64,000 bases of DNA from Pseudomonas sp. PDNC002 (GCF_016919445.1 NZ_CP070356.1:503501-567500), one strand, 5' to 3'. Counted from the stretch's first letter, positions 1 through 8,946 are shown. Made by a program: numbers and translations. Notes: generated by a model from the sequence alone, not told the origin.

Positions 1-1
1 G

Positions 2-760
2 TGGATTCGCCAGGACCTCGCCATCGATGCGCCGACGCCACCGCTGCACCGCCTGCAGGATCGCTACTCGCTGCGCTGCGCGCCCCACGTGCTGGGCGTA
101 TTGGCCGACAGCCTGGGCCTGCTGCGGCAGTTCATCGAGATCGAACTGAACAGCGCCAACGACAACCCGATCATCGACGCCGAGGACGAACGCGTCCTCC
201 ACGGCGGGCACTTCTACGGCGGCCATATCGCCTTCGCCATGGACAGCCTGAAGAACCTGGTCGGCAACGTCGCCGACCTGCTCGACCGGCAGCTCGCGCT
301 GCTGGTGGACACCCGCTACAACCATGGCCTGCCGAGCAACCTCTCGGGCGCGCCGGCCGATCGCACGATGATCAACCACGGCTTCAAGGCCGTGCAGATC
401 GGCGCCAGCGCCTGGACCGCCGAGGCGCTGAAGAACACCCTGCCGGCCAGCGTGTTCTCGCGCTCCACCGAGTGCCACAACCAGGACAAGGTGAGCATGG
501 GCACCATCGCCGCGCGCGATGCCCTGCGCAGCCTGGAGCTCACCGAGCAGGTTGCCGCTGCGACGCTGCTGGCCGCGCAACAGGGCGTCTGGCTGCGCTG
601 CAACGAGGCCGGCGCGCGTCCGCTGCCGGCACCGCTGGGCGGCATGCACGAACAACTGGCGCAGGACTTCCCGCCGCTGATCGAGGATCGCGCCCTGGAA
701 GGCGAACTGCGCCTGTGCCTGGAGCGCATCCGCGCGCGCCACTGGGGGCTTTATGCGTAA
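2..760 (+). CDS. HAL/PAL-type aromatic amino acid ammonia-lyase, aryl polyene cluster (3' part)
   Basis: C-terminal part of a histidine/phenylalanine ammonia-lyase family enzyme; the reading frame is open through the left edge, so the start and the MIO-forming Ala-Ser-Gly lie outside the window. Visible family features are the YSLRCAPHVLG segment, ELNSANDNPIID, and STECHNQDKVSMG, which carries the conserved polar active-site residues. In aryl polyene clusters such lyases are thought to make a cinnamate- or coumarate-type aromatic acid from Phe or Tyr as the polyketide starter. Substrate preference cannot be read here because the selectivity loop is missing. The stop overlaps the start of the next gene by 8 nt, pointing to one operon. 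Confidence 0.85.
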   Translation, partial: WIRQDLAIDAPTPPLHRLQDRYSLRCAPHVLGVLADSLGLLRQFIEIELNSANDNPIIDAEDERVLHGGHFYGGHIAFAMDSLKNLVGNVADLLDRQLALLVDTRYNHGLPSNLSGAPADRTMINHGFKAVQIGASAWTAEALKNTLPASVFSRSTECHNQDKVSMGTIAARDALRSLELTEQVAAATLLAAQQGVWLRCNEAGARPLPAPLGGMHEQLAQDFPPLIEDRALEGELRLCLERIRARHWGLYA

Positions 761-1190
761 GGCCGGGGTGTTGCAGGCCGAGGTGGAAATCCTCGTGCCG
801 TTCTTCGACGTGGACATGATGGAAGTGGTCTGGCACGGCCACTACGTCAAGTATCTGGAAGTGGCGCGCTGCGCCCTGCTCGACAAGCTCGACCACAACT
901 ACGCGCAGATGCGCGAGGCGGGCTACGCCTGGCCGGTGATCGACCTGCAGCTGCGCTACGTGCGCGGCGCGCGCTTCGGCCAGCGCATCAGCGTGCGCGC
1001 CGACCTGGTGGAGTGGGAGAACCGCCTGAAGATCAACTACCTGATCAGCGACGCCGAAACCGGCGAGCGCCTGACCCGCGCCAGCAGCAGCCAGGTGGCA
1101 GTGGAAATCGCCAGCCGCGAGATGCAGATGGTCTCCCCGCCGGTGTTCATCGCCGCCGTGCAGCGCGCGCTGGAGGCCGAAGCATGCTGA
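753..1190 (+). CDS. 4-hydroxybenzoyl-CoA thioesterase family (hotdog) protein of the aryl polyene cluster
   Basis: A 145-residue single hotdog-fold thioesterase. The 4HBT-type active-site stretch FFDVDMMEVVWHGHYVKYLE lies at about residues 17-37, with the usual catalytic Asp upstream of the W-H-G-H-Y turn. Position and family match the thioesterase (ApeK type) that accompanies exporter genes in aryl polyene clusters; the likely job is release or editing of the acyl-ACP-bound polyene. The ATG sits inside the end of the lyase gene and the stop overlaps the next start (ATGCTGA), so translation is probably coupled on both sides. Confidence 0.85.
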   Translation: MRKAGVLQAEVEILVPFFDVDMMEVVWHGHYVKYLEVARCALLDKLDHNYAQMREAGYAWPVIDLQLRYVRGARFGQRISVRADLVEWENRLKINYLISDAETGERLTRASSSQVAVEIASREMQMVSPPVFIAAVQRALEAEAC

Positions 1191-1777
1191 AGCGCGTCTT
1201 GCTTGCCTGGGGTCTGCTGCTGGCTCCGCTGGCCCACGCCTTCAACCTGCCGCAACTGGCCGCGCAACTGGGCAAGCCGGCGGTGGTGCGGGGCGAATTC
1301 GTCCAGGAGAAACATCTGCGCTCCCTGCCGCAGCCGCTGGTGAGCAAGGGACATTTCGTCCTGGCCAAGCAGCACGGTCTGCTCTGGCTGCTGCAGACGC
1401 CGCTCAAGCAGGACTACCGCATTGACGACCAGGGCATCGCCCGGCGCGACGTCAACGGCTGGCAGCAACTGCCGCAACGCAGCGCCAGCGCACAGCAGAA
1501 CCGCCTGTTCCTCGCTGTGCTGGAAGGCGACAGCAGCGGCCTGCAACGGGATTTCGACCTCGCGCTGAGCGGCGAGTCGAACGACTGGAAACTTACCCTC
1601 ACGCCGCGCGCCGTGCTGCTCAAGCAGATCTTCGACAGCATCGAGATCGCCGGCGGCGAGCTGGTGCAGCGCATCGAGCTGCACGAAGCGCAGGGCGACC
1701 GCACCGTGCTGCGCATGAGCAGCAGCCAACCCGGCGACAGCCTGACCGATGCGGAGCGAAGCGACTTTGCCCGCTGA
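1184..1777 (+). CDS. LolA-like outer-membrane lipoprotein carrier family protein
   Basis: A 197-residue exported protein with a Sec signal peptide (MLKRVLLAWGLLLAPLAHA). The mature part follows the LolA-like pattern seen in aryl polyene clusters (VVRGEFVQEKHLRSLPQPLVSKGHF, then DYRIDDQGI). It presumably acts in the periplasm as a carrier for the hydrophobic polyene or polyene lipid; this is inferred from family and neighbours. The ATG overlaps the previous stop. It is shorter than the open frame, which extends upstream antisense-free into the thioesterase gene, but the signal peptide fixes this start. Confidence 0.85.
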   Translation: MLKRVLLAWGLLLAPLAHAFNLPQLAAQLGKPAVVRGEFVQEKHLRSLPQPLVSKGHFVLAKQHGLLWLLQTPLKQDYRIDDQGIARRDVNGWQQLPQRSASAQQNRLFLAVLEGDSSGLQRDFDLALSGESNDWKLTLTPRAVLLKQIFDSIEIAGGELVQRIELHEAQGDRTVLRMSSSQPGDSLTDAERSDFAR

Positions 1778-4097
1778 GCGGCCGCAGTGGTTGCCACGCC
1801 TGGTAATTGCCGGGCTGCTGGCGCTGCTCGCCCTCGCGGCCTGGCAATGGCGCCACGGCCCGCCGCTGAGCACCGATCTGCTGGAGTTAGTGCCCGGCAG
1901 CAGCCGTGACGCCTTGCAGAAGCAGGCCGAGCAGCGCATGCAGGAACCGCTTAATCGCGAGCTGATCGTGCTGGTTGGCTACCCCGAGCGTGACACGGCC
2001 ATCGCCCACGCCCGCGAGCTGGCCGAGCGCTGGCAAGCCAGCGGCCTCTACGAGAAGGTGCAATGGGGCGTGCAGGCCGATTTGCCCGCGCTGCGCGAGC
2101 AACTGCGCGCGGGTCGCCTGGCGCTGCTCAGCGACGACGACCGCCGGCAACTCGCAAACGACCCCGCCACGTTCATCCAACAGCGCGTGGAACAACTCTT
2201 CGATCCGTTCTCCGGCTTCGGCCTGGTGCCCAACGATCAGGACTGGTTCGGCCTCGCCCTGCGCATCCAGCAGCACCAGCCGCTGCCTTCGAAGGTGCAG
2301 CTGGACATCGGCAGCGGCGCGCTGGTCGCCGAGGAAGACGGCCGCAGCTGGGTGCTGCTGCGCGCCCGCACACGCGCCGATGCCTTCGACATGAACCTGC
2401 CGCGCGCGGTGGCGGCGCAGATCGCCGAGGCGCGCCAGCAACTGGCCGCCGATGACGGACAACTCGTCGCTGCCAGCGGCCTGCTCTACGCCGCCGATGG
2501 CCAGCGCCAGGCCAGCCGGGAAATGACCTGGGTCGGCGGCGGCGCCGCATTGGGCACGTTGCTCCTGCTGCTGCTCGCCTTCCGCCGCGTTCGCGCACTG
2601 CTGGCCTTCCTGCCGGTGCTGGTCGGCGTGCTGGCCGGCGCCACGGCGTGCATTGCGCTGTTCGGCAAGGTCAACCTGCTGACCCTGGTGCTAGGCGCAA
2701 GCCTGATCGGCGTCGCTTCGGACTACCCACTGCACTACCTGTCGAAAGCCTGGAGTCTCGATCCGTGGCAGCCCTGGCGCGCGCTGAAGCTGAGCCAGCG
2801 CGGGCTGTTCCTCAGCCTTGCGACCAACCTGATCGGCTATCTCGCCCTGGCCTGCACGCCCTTCCCGGCGCTGACCCAGGTGGCGACCTTCTCGGTGGCC
2901 GGGCTGCTCGCCGCCTACCTCTGCGTGATCGGCCTACTGCCACTGTTGTTGCGCGGCGATGCCCTCTCTCCGCAACCGCGTCTGCTCGGATTCGGCGTAC
3001 GCCTGATCCGCCTGCGTGAAGCACTGATCAAACGTACCGGAAGCTGGCCGCTGCTCGCCGTGGTGGCGCTGCTCTGCGCAGGCGGCTTGTGGCAGTTGCA
3101 GATCAAGAACGACCTGCGCCAATGGCTCGGCAGCCAGCCGCAATTGCTCGCCGAAGCCCAGGCCACCGCGCGCATCACCGGCTACCAGCCCACCAGCCAG
3201 TTCTTCCTGGTCCGCGCCGCCGACGAGACCCAGCTGCTGCAACGTCAGGCCGATCTGGCCGCGCGGCTGGACAAGCTGGTCGCCTCCGGGCAATTGAAGG
3301 GCTACCTCGCGCTCAACCAGTTGCTCGCCAGCGCCGCCCAGCAACAGAAGGCCCGTGAGGCCCTGCGCCAACTGCCGCAGCACTGGCAGGCACTGATTGA
3401 CCTGGGCATTCCGCAAGCCGCGCTGCAAGCCGAGCTGGAACAGCTGGAAAAACTCCCGCAGCAATCCCTCGACCAAGCCCTGAAAGGCCCGCTGGGCGAA
3501 CCCTGGCGGCCGCTCTGGCTGGGCACGGTGGACGGCGGCGTGGCCGGACTGGTGAGCCTGCAAGGGCTGTCCGATGCCGGCGTGCTGGCCGAGCAGGCGA
3601 AAGGCCTGGACGGCGTGCAGCTGGTGGATCGCCTCGGCGAGCTGAACCGCCTGTTCGCCGCCACCCAGGTCAGCGCCACCGAACTCAAGCTGCTCTCCTG
3701 CGTGCTGATCTTCGCCCTGCTGCTCAAACCCTTCGGTCCGCGCGGTGCCCTGCGCATCGTCCTGCTGCCGCTGCTGGCCGCGCTGTGCAGCCTCGCCAGC
3801 CTGGGTTGGCTGGGCCAGCCGCTGACGCTGTTCAGCCTGTTCGGCCTGCTGCTGGTGACCGCCATCGGCGTGGATTACACGATCCTCATGCGCGAACGCG
3901 TCGGCGGCGCGGCGGTGAGCCTGGTCGGCGTGCTGCTGGCGGCCATCACCACCTGGCTGTCGTTCGGCCTGCTGGCGCTCTCCAGTACGCCGGTGATCAG
4001 CAACTTCGGCCTGGCCGTAGGGCTCGGCCTGGCGTTCTGTTTCCTGTTCTGCCCCTGGGCGGGTGAGAGTCACCGGGAAGGAGTTCCGGCGTGCTGA
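1749..4097 (+). CDS. MMPL/RND-family exporter of the aryl polyene cluster
   Basis: A 782-residue inner-membrane transporter. After the first membrane segment (about residues 17-34) comes a large periplasmic domain, then a membrane bundle from about 260 to 400, a second periplasmic domain, and a final bundle from about 640 to 770. This is the duplicated MMPL/RND layout. Acidic intramembrane motifs LGASLIGVASDYPLHYL and TAIGVDYTILMRE are present in the two halves, as expected for proton coupling. The equivalent gene (ApeM type) is a standard part of aryl polyene clusters and is thought to move the product across the inner membrane. The start overlaps the LolA-like gene by 29 nt. Confidence 0.88.
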   Translation: MRSEATLPAERPQWLPRLVIAGLLALLALAAWQWRHGPPLSTDLLELVPGSSRDALQKQAEQRMQEPLNRELIVLVGYPERDTAIAHARELAERWQASGLYEKVQWGVQADLPALREQLRAGRLALLSDDDRRQLANDPATFIQQRVEQLFDPFSGFGLVPNDQDWFGLALRIQQHQPLPSKVQLDIGSGALVAEEDGRSWVLLRARTRADAFDMNLPRAVAAQIAEARQQLAADDGQLVAASGLLYAADGQRQASREMTWVGGGAALGTLLLLLLAFRRVRALLAFLPVLVGVLAGATACIALFGKVNLLTLVLGASLIGVASDYPLHYLSKAWSLDPWQPWRALKLSQRGLFLSLATNLIGYLALACTPFPALTQVATFSVAGLLAAYLCVIGLLPLLLRGDALSPQPRLLGFGVRLIRLREALIKRTGSWPLLAVVALLCAGGLWQLQIKNDLRQWLGSQPQLLAEAQATARITGYQPTSQFFLVRAADETQLLQRQADLAARLDKLVASGQLKGYLALNQLLASAAQQQKAREALRQLPQHWQALIDLGIPQAALQAELEQLEKLPQQSLDQALKGPLGEPWRPLWLGTVDGGVAGLVSLQGLSDAGVLAEQAKGLDGVQLVDRLGELNRLFAATQVSATELKLLSCVLIFALLLKPFGPRGALRIVLLPLLAALCSLASLGWLGQPLTLFSLFGLLLVTAIGVDYTILMRERVGGAAVSLVGVLLAAITTWLSFGLLALSSTPVISNFGLAVGLGLAFCFLFCPWAGESHREGVPAC

Positions 4098-5272
4098 CGG
4101 TCCTGTTCTGGCTGGCGATGCCGCCGCTGTTCGCCCTCGCGGTGATCGGCGGACGCCGCCTGCGTCTGCTGCCCATCGTCAGCCAGTTGCTGGTGGCGGG
4201 ACTGCTGTTGCCGGCGCTGTTCGTGGCGTTGCAGGGCCAGGGCTTCGAAGTGCGCACGCTAGTCACCGCGCCCTGGCTCAGGCTGCTCTACGACATCGGT
4301 TTCGCACTGCTGCTGGGACACATCCTCAGCGATGTGATCGACCTCGACGTCAGCCGCCAGAGCCTGAAGATCGCCCTGCCCAGCTTCGCCGTGCCACTGG
4401 TCTGCGGCATGGCCAGCGCCTGGTGGTTGCTGGGCGTGCGCGAGGGCATGAACGTGCTGGGCATCGGCCTGCTGTTCTCGATCACGGCGATCCCGGTGCT
4501 CTACCTGTTCCTGCGCAATATCGACTACCCCGAGGACGCTACGCGCCGGCTGATGCACGCGGCGGTGCTGATGGACCTGTGGTGCTGGAGCCTGTTCGGC
4601 CTGGCACAGAGCAGCAGCGATCCCAGCAAGCTGGTATGGCCGCTGCTGGCCGGTGGCGCGCCGTTGCTCCTGCATCTGTTGCGCGTGCGCCATGCGCTGG
4701 CCTACAGCGTGCCGTTCTTCGGCCTGATGATCGCCTTCCAGCACTGGCACCTGAACACCCTGGTGTTCGCCATCACCTGGCTGATGGCCCAGGCGGCGGT
4801 GCACCAGCCGTTCCGCCTGCCCGCGTCCCCACAGGTGGCGCAGGCGTTGCAGAACTACCTGCTGGTACCGCTGGTGCTGGCCTTCGGCATCCTGCAGATC
4901 GACTTCCACAACGCCCTCTCCGGTTACTCCTGGCTCTACCTCGGCGCGCTGCTGGTGCTGCCGGTGGCGAGCAAGCTGGTGGGTAGCTGGCTCGGCCTGC
5001 GCTGGGCGTTGCCCGGCACGGATCGGCGCACGTTATGGACGGAAAGTCTGCTGCTGAACATTCGCGGGTTGACCGAGATCGTCTTTCTCAATCTGCTGTT
5101 CCAGCAGGGCCACATCGACTCGCTGCTGTATTTCAGCCTGCTGCTGATGAGCCTGTTCGCCACCCTGCTGCCCGCGCTCTGCGGAATACGACGACCGCAC
5201 GGCGCCACTGTTTCCCAGCCCGATTCCCAGGACATTGCCCCGGCAAGGAGCCCTACTGATGCCCGCCCCTGA
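4091..5272 (+). CDS. Cation:proton antiporter-like multi-spanning membrane protein in the aryl polyene cluster
   Basis: A 393-residue protein with about 11-12 hydrophobic segments and a short polar tail. The arrangement resembles the CPA2/KefB sodium-proton exchanger fold: an acidic helix end (GHILSDVIDLD, about 76-86), FSITAIPVLYLF (129-140), and VLMDLW with a single membrane Asp (162) where antiporters carry D-D or Q-D. Start is GTG at 4091, overlapping the exporter stop by 7 nt (GTGCTGA). Such a gene is not part of the minimal aryl polyene set, so it may move ions to support the exporter or may have been recruited for another step. Function is not established. Confidence 0.75.
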   Translation: MLTVLFWLAMPPLFALAVIGGRRLRLLPIVSQLLVAGLLLPALFVALQGQGFEVRTLVTAPWLRLLYDIGFALLLGHILSDVIDLDVSRQSLKIALPSFAVPLVCGMASAWWLLGVREGMNVLGIGLLFSITAIPVLYLFLRNIDYPEDATRRLMHAAVLMDLWCWSLFGLAQSSSDPSKLVWPLLAGGAPLLLHLLRVRHALAYSVPFFGLMIAFQHWHLNTLVFAITWLMAQAAVHQPFRLPASPQVAQALQNYLLVPLVLAFGILQIDFHNALSGYSWLYLGALLVLPVASKLVGSWLGLRWALPGTDRRTLWTESLLLNIRGLTEIVFLNLLFQQGHIDSLLYFSLLLMSLFATLLPALCGIRRPHGATVSQPDSQDIAPARSPTDARP

Positions 5273-6497
5273 TCTGCAACAACGCACCGTCGTCGTCATC
5301 GGCGCCGGTCCGTCCGGCGCCATCGCCGCCGCCCTGCTCAAGCGCAAGGGCCACGACGTGCTGGTGCTCGAGCGCCAGCGCTTCCCGCGCTTCTCCATTG
5401 GCGAAAGCCTGCTGTCGCACTGCCTGGACTTCGTCGAGGAGGCCGGGATGCTCGACGCCGTGCTGGCCGCCGGCTTCCAGGTGAAGCACGGCGCCGCGTT
5501 CGGCTGGGGTGACCGCTATACGGCGTTCGACTTCCGCGACAAATTCACCGACGGCAAGGGTTCGACCTTCCAGGTCCAGCGCGCGCGCTTCGACCAGTTG
5601 CTGGCCGACCAGGCCGAGCTGCAGGGCGTGGAAATCCGCTACGAGGAAGAGATCGTCGCAGCCGACTTCGACGGAGCCTGCCCGCGCCTGCGCGTGCGCC
5701 GCCTGGACGGCAGCGAGTACGACGTGGAATGCGCCTTCGTCCTCGATGCCAGTGGCTACGGCCGCGTGCTGCCGCGCCTGCTCGACCTGGAAGCGCCGTC
5801 CGGCTTCCCGGTGCGCCGCGCGGTGTTCACGCATATCGAGGACCGCATCGACGCGCCGCACTTCGACCGCGAGAAGATCCTCATCAGTATCCACCCCGAA
5901 GAACGCGGCATCTGGTACTGGACCATCCCCTTCAGCGATGGCCGCACCTCCATTGGCGTGGTCGCCGAGGACCGCCATTTCGAAGGCAAGCTGGATGACC
6001 TGGACGCCTGCCTGAAAGACTTTTTCGACGCTGCGCCGAACCTGCGCCCGCTGCTGAAGAACGCCGTGTGGGACACCCCGGCGCGCACCCTCGGCGGCTA
6101 CTCGGCGAACGTGAAGCGCCTGGCCGGACCGGGCTTCGCCCTGCTGGGCAACGCGGCGGAATTCCTCGACCCGGTGTTCTCCTCCGGCGTCACCATCGCC
6201 ATGCGCTCCTCCAGCATGGCGGCCAACCTGCTTGACCGTCAGCTCAAGGGCGAGGCAGTGGACTGGGAAGGCGATTTCGCCCAGCCGCTCAAGCACGGTG
6301 TCGATACCTTCCGCGCCTATGTCGAGGGGTGGTACGACGGCAGCTTCCAGGACGTGATCTTCTACGAGAAGGCCTCGCCGGATATCCGCCGGATGATCTG
6401 CTCCATCCTCGCCGGCTACGCCTGGGACACGCGCAACCCCTTCGTCGCCGAACCGCAGCGTCGCCTGCGGGTGCTCTCCGAAATCTGCGCCAGCTAA
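5259..6497 (+). CDS. FAD-dependent halogenase-like oxidoreductase
   Basis: A 412-residue flavoprotein. The N-terminal dinucleotide fold has GAGPSG at 15-20 and an acidic residue ending strand 2 (VLER). Flavin-dependent halogenase signatures are present: Lys76 in FQVKHGAAFGW, WYWTIP at 219-224 (the WxWxIP motif) and FLDPVFSSG at 302-310 (the Fx.Px.Sx.G motif). Xanthomonadins, the Xanthomonas aryl polyenes, are brominated, so aromatic halogenation of the polyene head group is the best-supported guess; a non-halogenating oxidoreductase of the geranylgeranyl-reductase-like superfamily is the alternative. The ATG at 5259 follows AAGGAG at 5245-5250, so the open upstream codons are not used. Confidence 0.85.
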   Translation: MPAPDLQQRTVVVIGAGPSGAIAAALLKRKGHDVLVLERQRFPRFSIGESLLSHCLDFVEEAGMLDAVLAAGFQVKHGAAFGWGDRYTAFDFRDKFTDGKGSTFQVQRARFDQLLADQAELQGVEIRYEEEIVAADFDGACPRLRVRRLDGSEYDVECAFVLDASGYGRVLPRLLDLEAPSGFPVRRAVFTHIEDRIDAPHFDREKILISIHPEERGIWYWTIPFSDGRTSIGVVAEDRHFEGKLDDLDACLKDFFDAAPNLRPLLKNAVWDTPARTLGGYSANVKRLAGPGFALLGNAAEFLDPVFSSGVTIAMRSSSMAANLLDRQLKGEAVDWEGDFAQPLKHGVDTFRAYVEGWYDGSFQDVIFYEKASPDIRRMICSILAGYAWDTRNPFVAEPQRRLRVLSEICAS

Positions 6498-6512
6498 AGG
6501 ACAAGGACTGTC

Positions 6513-7241
6513 ATGACCCGCCCCGCCTCCACCTATGTCGAAGAAACCCGCTTCGGTTTCTGGTTCCTGCAAAGCCACACCTGGCAGCACCATGTGCTGC
6601 GCGTGGCGATCAACGACCTGAAGCGCCTGATCAGCTGGGACATCCCGCAGAACCCGGTACTGCTGGATGCCGGTTGCGGCCAGGGCCGCTCCTTCCGCCT
6701 GCTGCGCGATGCGTTCAAACCCGGCCGCATGATCGGCCTCGACGCCGACCCGCACAGCCTCGACTGCTCGGCGGTGGAAGCCGCGCGGGAGAACATCGAG
6801 GTGGAGCTGAACTGCGCCGACTGCGCCGACCTGATGCTGCCCTCGGCCAGCGTCGACATCCTGTTCTGCCACCAGACCTTCCATCACCTGGTGGAACAGG
6901 AGCGCGCCCTGGAAGAGTTCTGGCGCGTGCTCAAGCCGGGCGGCCTGCTGCTGTTCGCCGAATCCACCGAGGCGTACATCGATACCTGGGTCATCCGCTG
7001 GTTCTTCCGCCACCCGATGCACGTGCAGAAGAGCGCCGCGCAGTACCTGCAAATGCTCCGCGAGCAGGGCTTCGAATTCAGCGAGAAGAACGTCTCGTAC
7101 CCCTACCTGTGGTGGAGCCGCGCCAAGGACTTCGGCCTGTTGGAACGCTGGGGTCTGCGCAAACCCAAACCGTTCGGTCTGCGCGAGGAAACCCTGGTCA
7201 ACGCCGTAGTGCGCAAGCCTCTGGAGAACCGCCCCGCATGA
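6513..7241 (+). CDS. Class I SAM-dependent methyltransferase of the aryl polyene cluster
   Basis: A 242-residue Rossmann-fold methyltransferase. Motif I is LLDAGCGQG (50-58), followed by the acidic strand-2 end (IGLDADPHSLDCS) and a FHHLVEQERALEEFWRVLKPGG post-region typical of ubiE/type-11 enzymes. Aryl polyenes commonly carry methyl or methoxy groups on the aromatic ring, so ring C- or O-methylation is the likely role; which of the two cannot be told. The ATG lies 15 nt after the flavoprotein stop and the stop overlaps the next start (ATGA). Confidence 0.85.
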   Translation: MTRPASTYVEETRFGFWFLQSHTWQHHVLRVAINDLKRLISWDIPQNPVLLDAGCGQGRSFRLLRDAFKPGRMIGLDADPHSLDCSAVEAARENIEVELNCADCADLMLPSASVDILFCHQTFHHLVEQERALEEFWRVLKPGGLLLFAESTEAYIDTWVIRWFFRHPMHVQKSAAQYLQMLREQGFEFSEKNVSYPYLWWSRAKDFGLLERWGLRKPKPFGLREETLVNAVVRKPLENRPA

Positions 7242-7741
7242 TCCGCTGGCTGAGCCTTGCCCTGTTCCTGCTGCTGGCCGGTTGCGCCCAGCACGCGCCG
7301 CTGCCCTCCGCGTTGCCGCCGCTGGCCACGCCGTTGCAGCTGCACATTCAGCGCGAGCAGACGCAGGCCGGCCAACTGTCCACACAGGATTGGCTGCTGG
7401 TGATCCAGCAGGAAGGCGGGGCGCTGCGTTGGTCGCTGATCGATCCGCTCGGCATCCCGCTGTCACGCCAGTTGCTGCGTGACGGAGAATGGAGCAACGA
7501 CGGCCTGCTGCCGCCCAATCCGGAGGCTCGCGAGCTGTTCGCCGTGCTGCTGTTCGCCCTGACGCCGGACGCCGATCTCGCCGCGCGCTATCAGGCCGCG
7601 GACTACCAGACGGACGGCGCCACGCGCCACCTGCAACAGCGCTGGCAGATCACTTACCGTTCGGCGCAGGATTTCACCCTGCAATCCGCCGACACCCGCT
7701 ACCAGGTGACGCCCCTGAACGCCGAGAGCGCCGCGCCATGA
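7238..7741 (+). CDS. DUF3261 family lipoprotein of the aryl polyene cluster
   Basis: A 167-residue lipoprotein: the signal peptide ends in the lipobox LLAGC (Cys at about residue 17), and the mature part resembles DUF3261 proteins, which occur almost only in aryl polyene clusters (ApeN type). It is expected to be anchored in the outer membrane, where it could receive or insert the polyene, in a LolA/LolB-like relay with the LolA-like protein encoded at 1184-1777. It is translationally coupled on both sides by ATGA overlaps. Confidence 0.82.
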   Translation: MIRWLSLALFLLLAGCAQHAPLPSALPPLATPLQLHIQREQTQAGQLSTQDWLLVIQQEGGALRWSLIDPLGIPLSRQLLRDGEWSNDGLLPPNPEARELFAVLLFALTPDADLAARYQAADYQTDGATRHLQQRWQITYRSAQDFTLQSADTRYQVTPLNAESAAP

Positions 7742-8946
7742 CCGCCACCTACCTGAACGAGCTGGGCCTGATCTGCGCCCTGGGCAACGACTGCCGCGAA
7801 GTGGCCGCCGCGCTGCTCGCCGGTGAATCCGCCGGCATGCAGGTGCAGGCGGGCTGGGTGCCGGGCAGAAGCCTGCCGGTCGGCACGGTGAAGGCGCGCA
7901 TGGCGGCCATTCCCGACAAGCGCCACGACACCCGCAACAACCGCCTGCTGCTGGCCGCCGCGACACAGATCGACCCGGCCATCCGCGCCGCCGTCCAGCG
8001 CTATGGCGCCGCGCGCGTGGCGGTAGTGCTGGGCACCAGTACCTCGGGCATCCAGGAAACCACCCAGGGCATCCGTCATCACACCCTGCACGGTCAGTTG
8101 CCCGAAGGCTTCCACTACTCGCATCAGGAGCTGTCCGACCCGGCCGTGTTCCTCGCCGAACACTATGAGCTGGCCGGGCCGAGCTACGTGATTTCAACTG
8201 CCTGCACCTCCAGTGGGCGAGCCCTGCAGAGTGCGCGGCGGCTGCTGAACCTGGGGCAGTGCGACGCGGTGCTGTGTGGCGGCGTGGACAGCCTGTGCGA
8301 GCTGACGCTCAACGGCTTCGGCGCGCTGGAAGCCGTCTCTGACGAACGCTGCAATCCATTCTCGGCCAACCGCCAGGGCATCAACATCGGCGAAGGCGCC
8401 GCGCTGTTCCTGATGACTCGCGAGCCGTCCCGCATTGCCCTGCTCGGCGCCGGCGCCAGCTCCGACGCACACCATATTTCCGCGCCCGAGCCCGAAGGCC
8501 GTGGCGCCCGCGAGGCGATGCGCAAGGCGCTCACCGAAGCGAAACTGGCGGCCGACCGGATCGCCTACCTGAACCTGCATGGCACCGCGACTGCGCACAA
8601 CGACGCCATGGAAAGCCTCGCCGTCAGCGCCGAGTTTCCCGCTGGCGTGCCGTGCTCCTCGACCAAGCCACTGTCCGGGCATACCCTCGGCGCCGCCGGT
8701 GCGCTGGAGGCGGCGTTCTGCTGGCTGCTGCTGGGCGAGCACAACCCCGACAACCGCCTGCCGCCGCAGCGCTGGGATGGCGTCGCCGATCCGCAATTGC
8801 CGGTGCTGCAACTGGTCGGCGAGGACGCACCGCGGCTGCCCGCCGAAGGCCCGCGCTACCTGATGAGCAATTCGTTCGCCTTCGGCGGCAACAACATCAG
8901 CCTGATCCTGGGCGAGATGAGCAAAGATTCTGGAGTGACCCGATGA
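7738..8946 (+). CDS. Beta-ketoacyl-ACP synthase (first KS of the aryl polyene cluster)
   Basis: A 402-residue KAS I/II-type ketosynthase with an intact triad: Cys156 (STACTSSG), His281 (HGTAT) and His315 (KPLSGHTLG, with Lys310). It should catalyse Claisen condensation on ACP-bound chains. By order and family it matches ApeO, the elongating ketosynthase that pairs with a chain-length-factor-like partner (ApeC type) in E. coli; no such partner is visible here and it may lie left of the window. The start overlaps the lipoprotein stop (ATGA) and the end overlaps the dehydratase start. Confidence 0.9.
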   Translation: MTATYLNELGLICALGNDCREVAAALLAGESAGMQVQAGWVPGRSLPVGTVKARMAAIPDKRHDTRNNRLLLAAATQIDPAIRAAVQRYGAARVAVVLGTSTSGIQETTQGIRHHTLHGQLPEGFHYSHQELSDPAVFLAEHYELAGPSYVISTACTSSGRALQSARRLLNLGQCDAVLCGGVDSLCELTLNGFGALEAVSDERCNPFSANRQGINIGEGAALFLMTREPSRIALLGAGASSDAHHISAPEPEGRGAREAMRKALTEAKLAADRIAYLNLHGTATAHNDAMESLAVSAEFPAGVPCSSTKPLSGHTLGAAGALEAAFCWLLLGEHNPDNRLPPQRWDGVADPQLPVLQLVGEDAPRLPAEGPRYLMSNSFAFGGNNISLILGEMSKDSGVTR

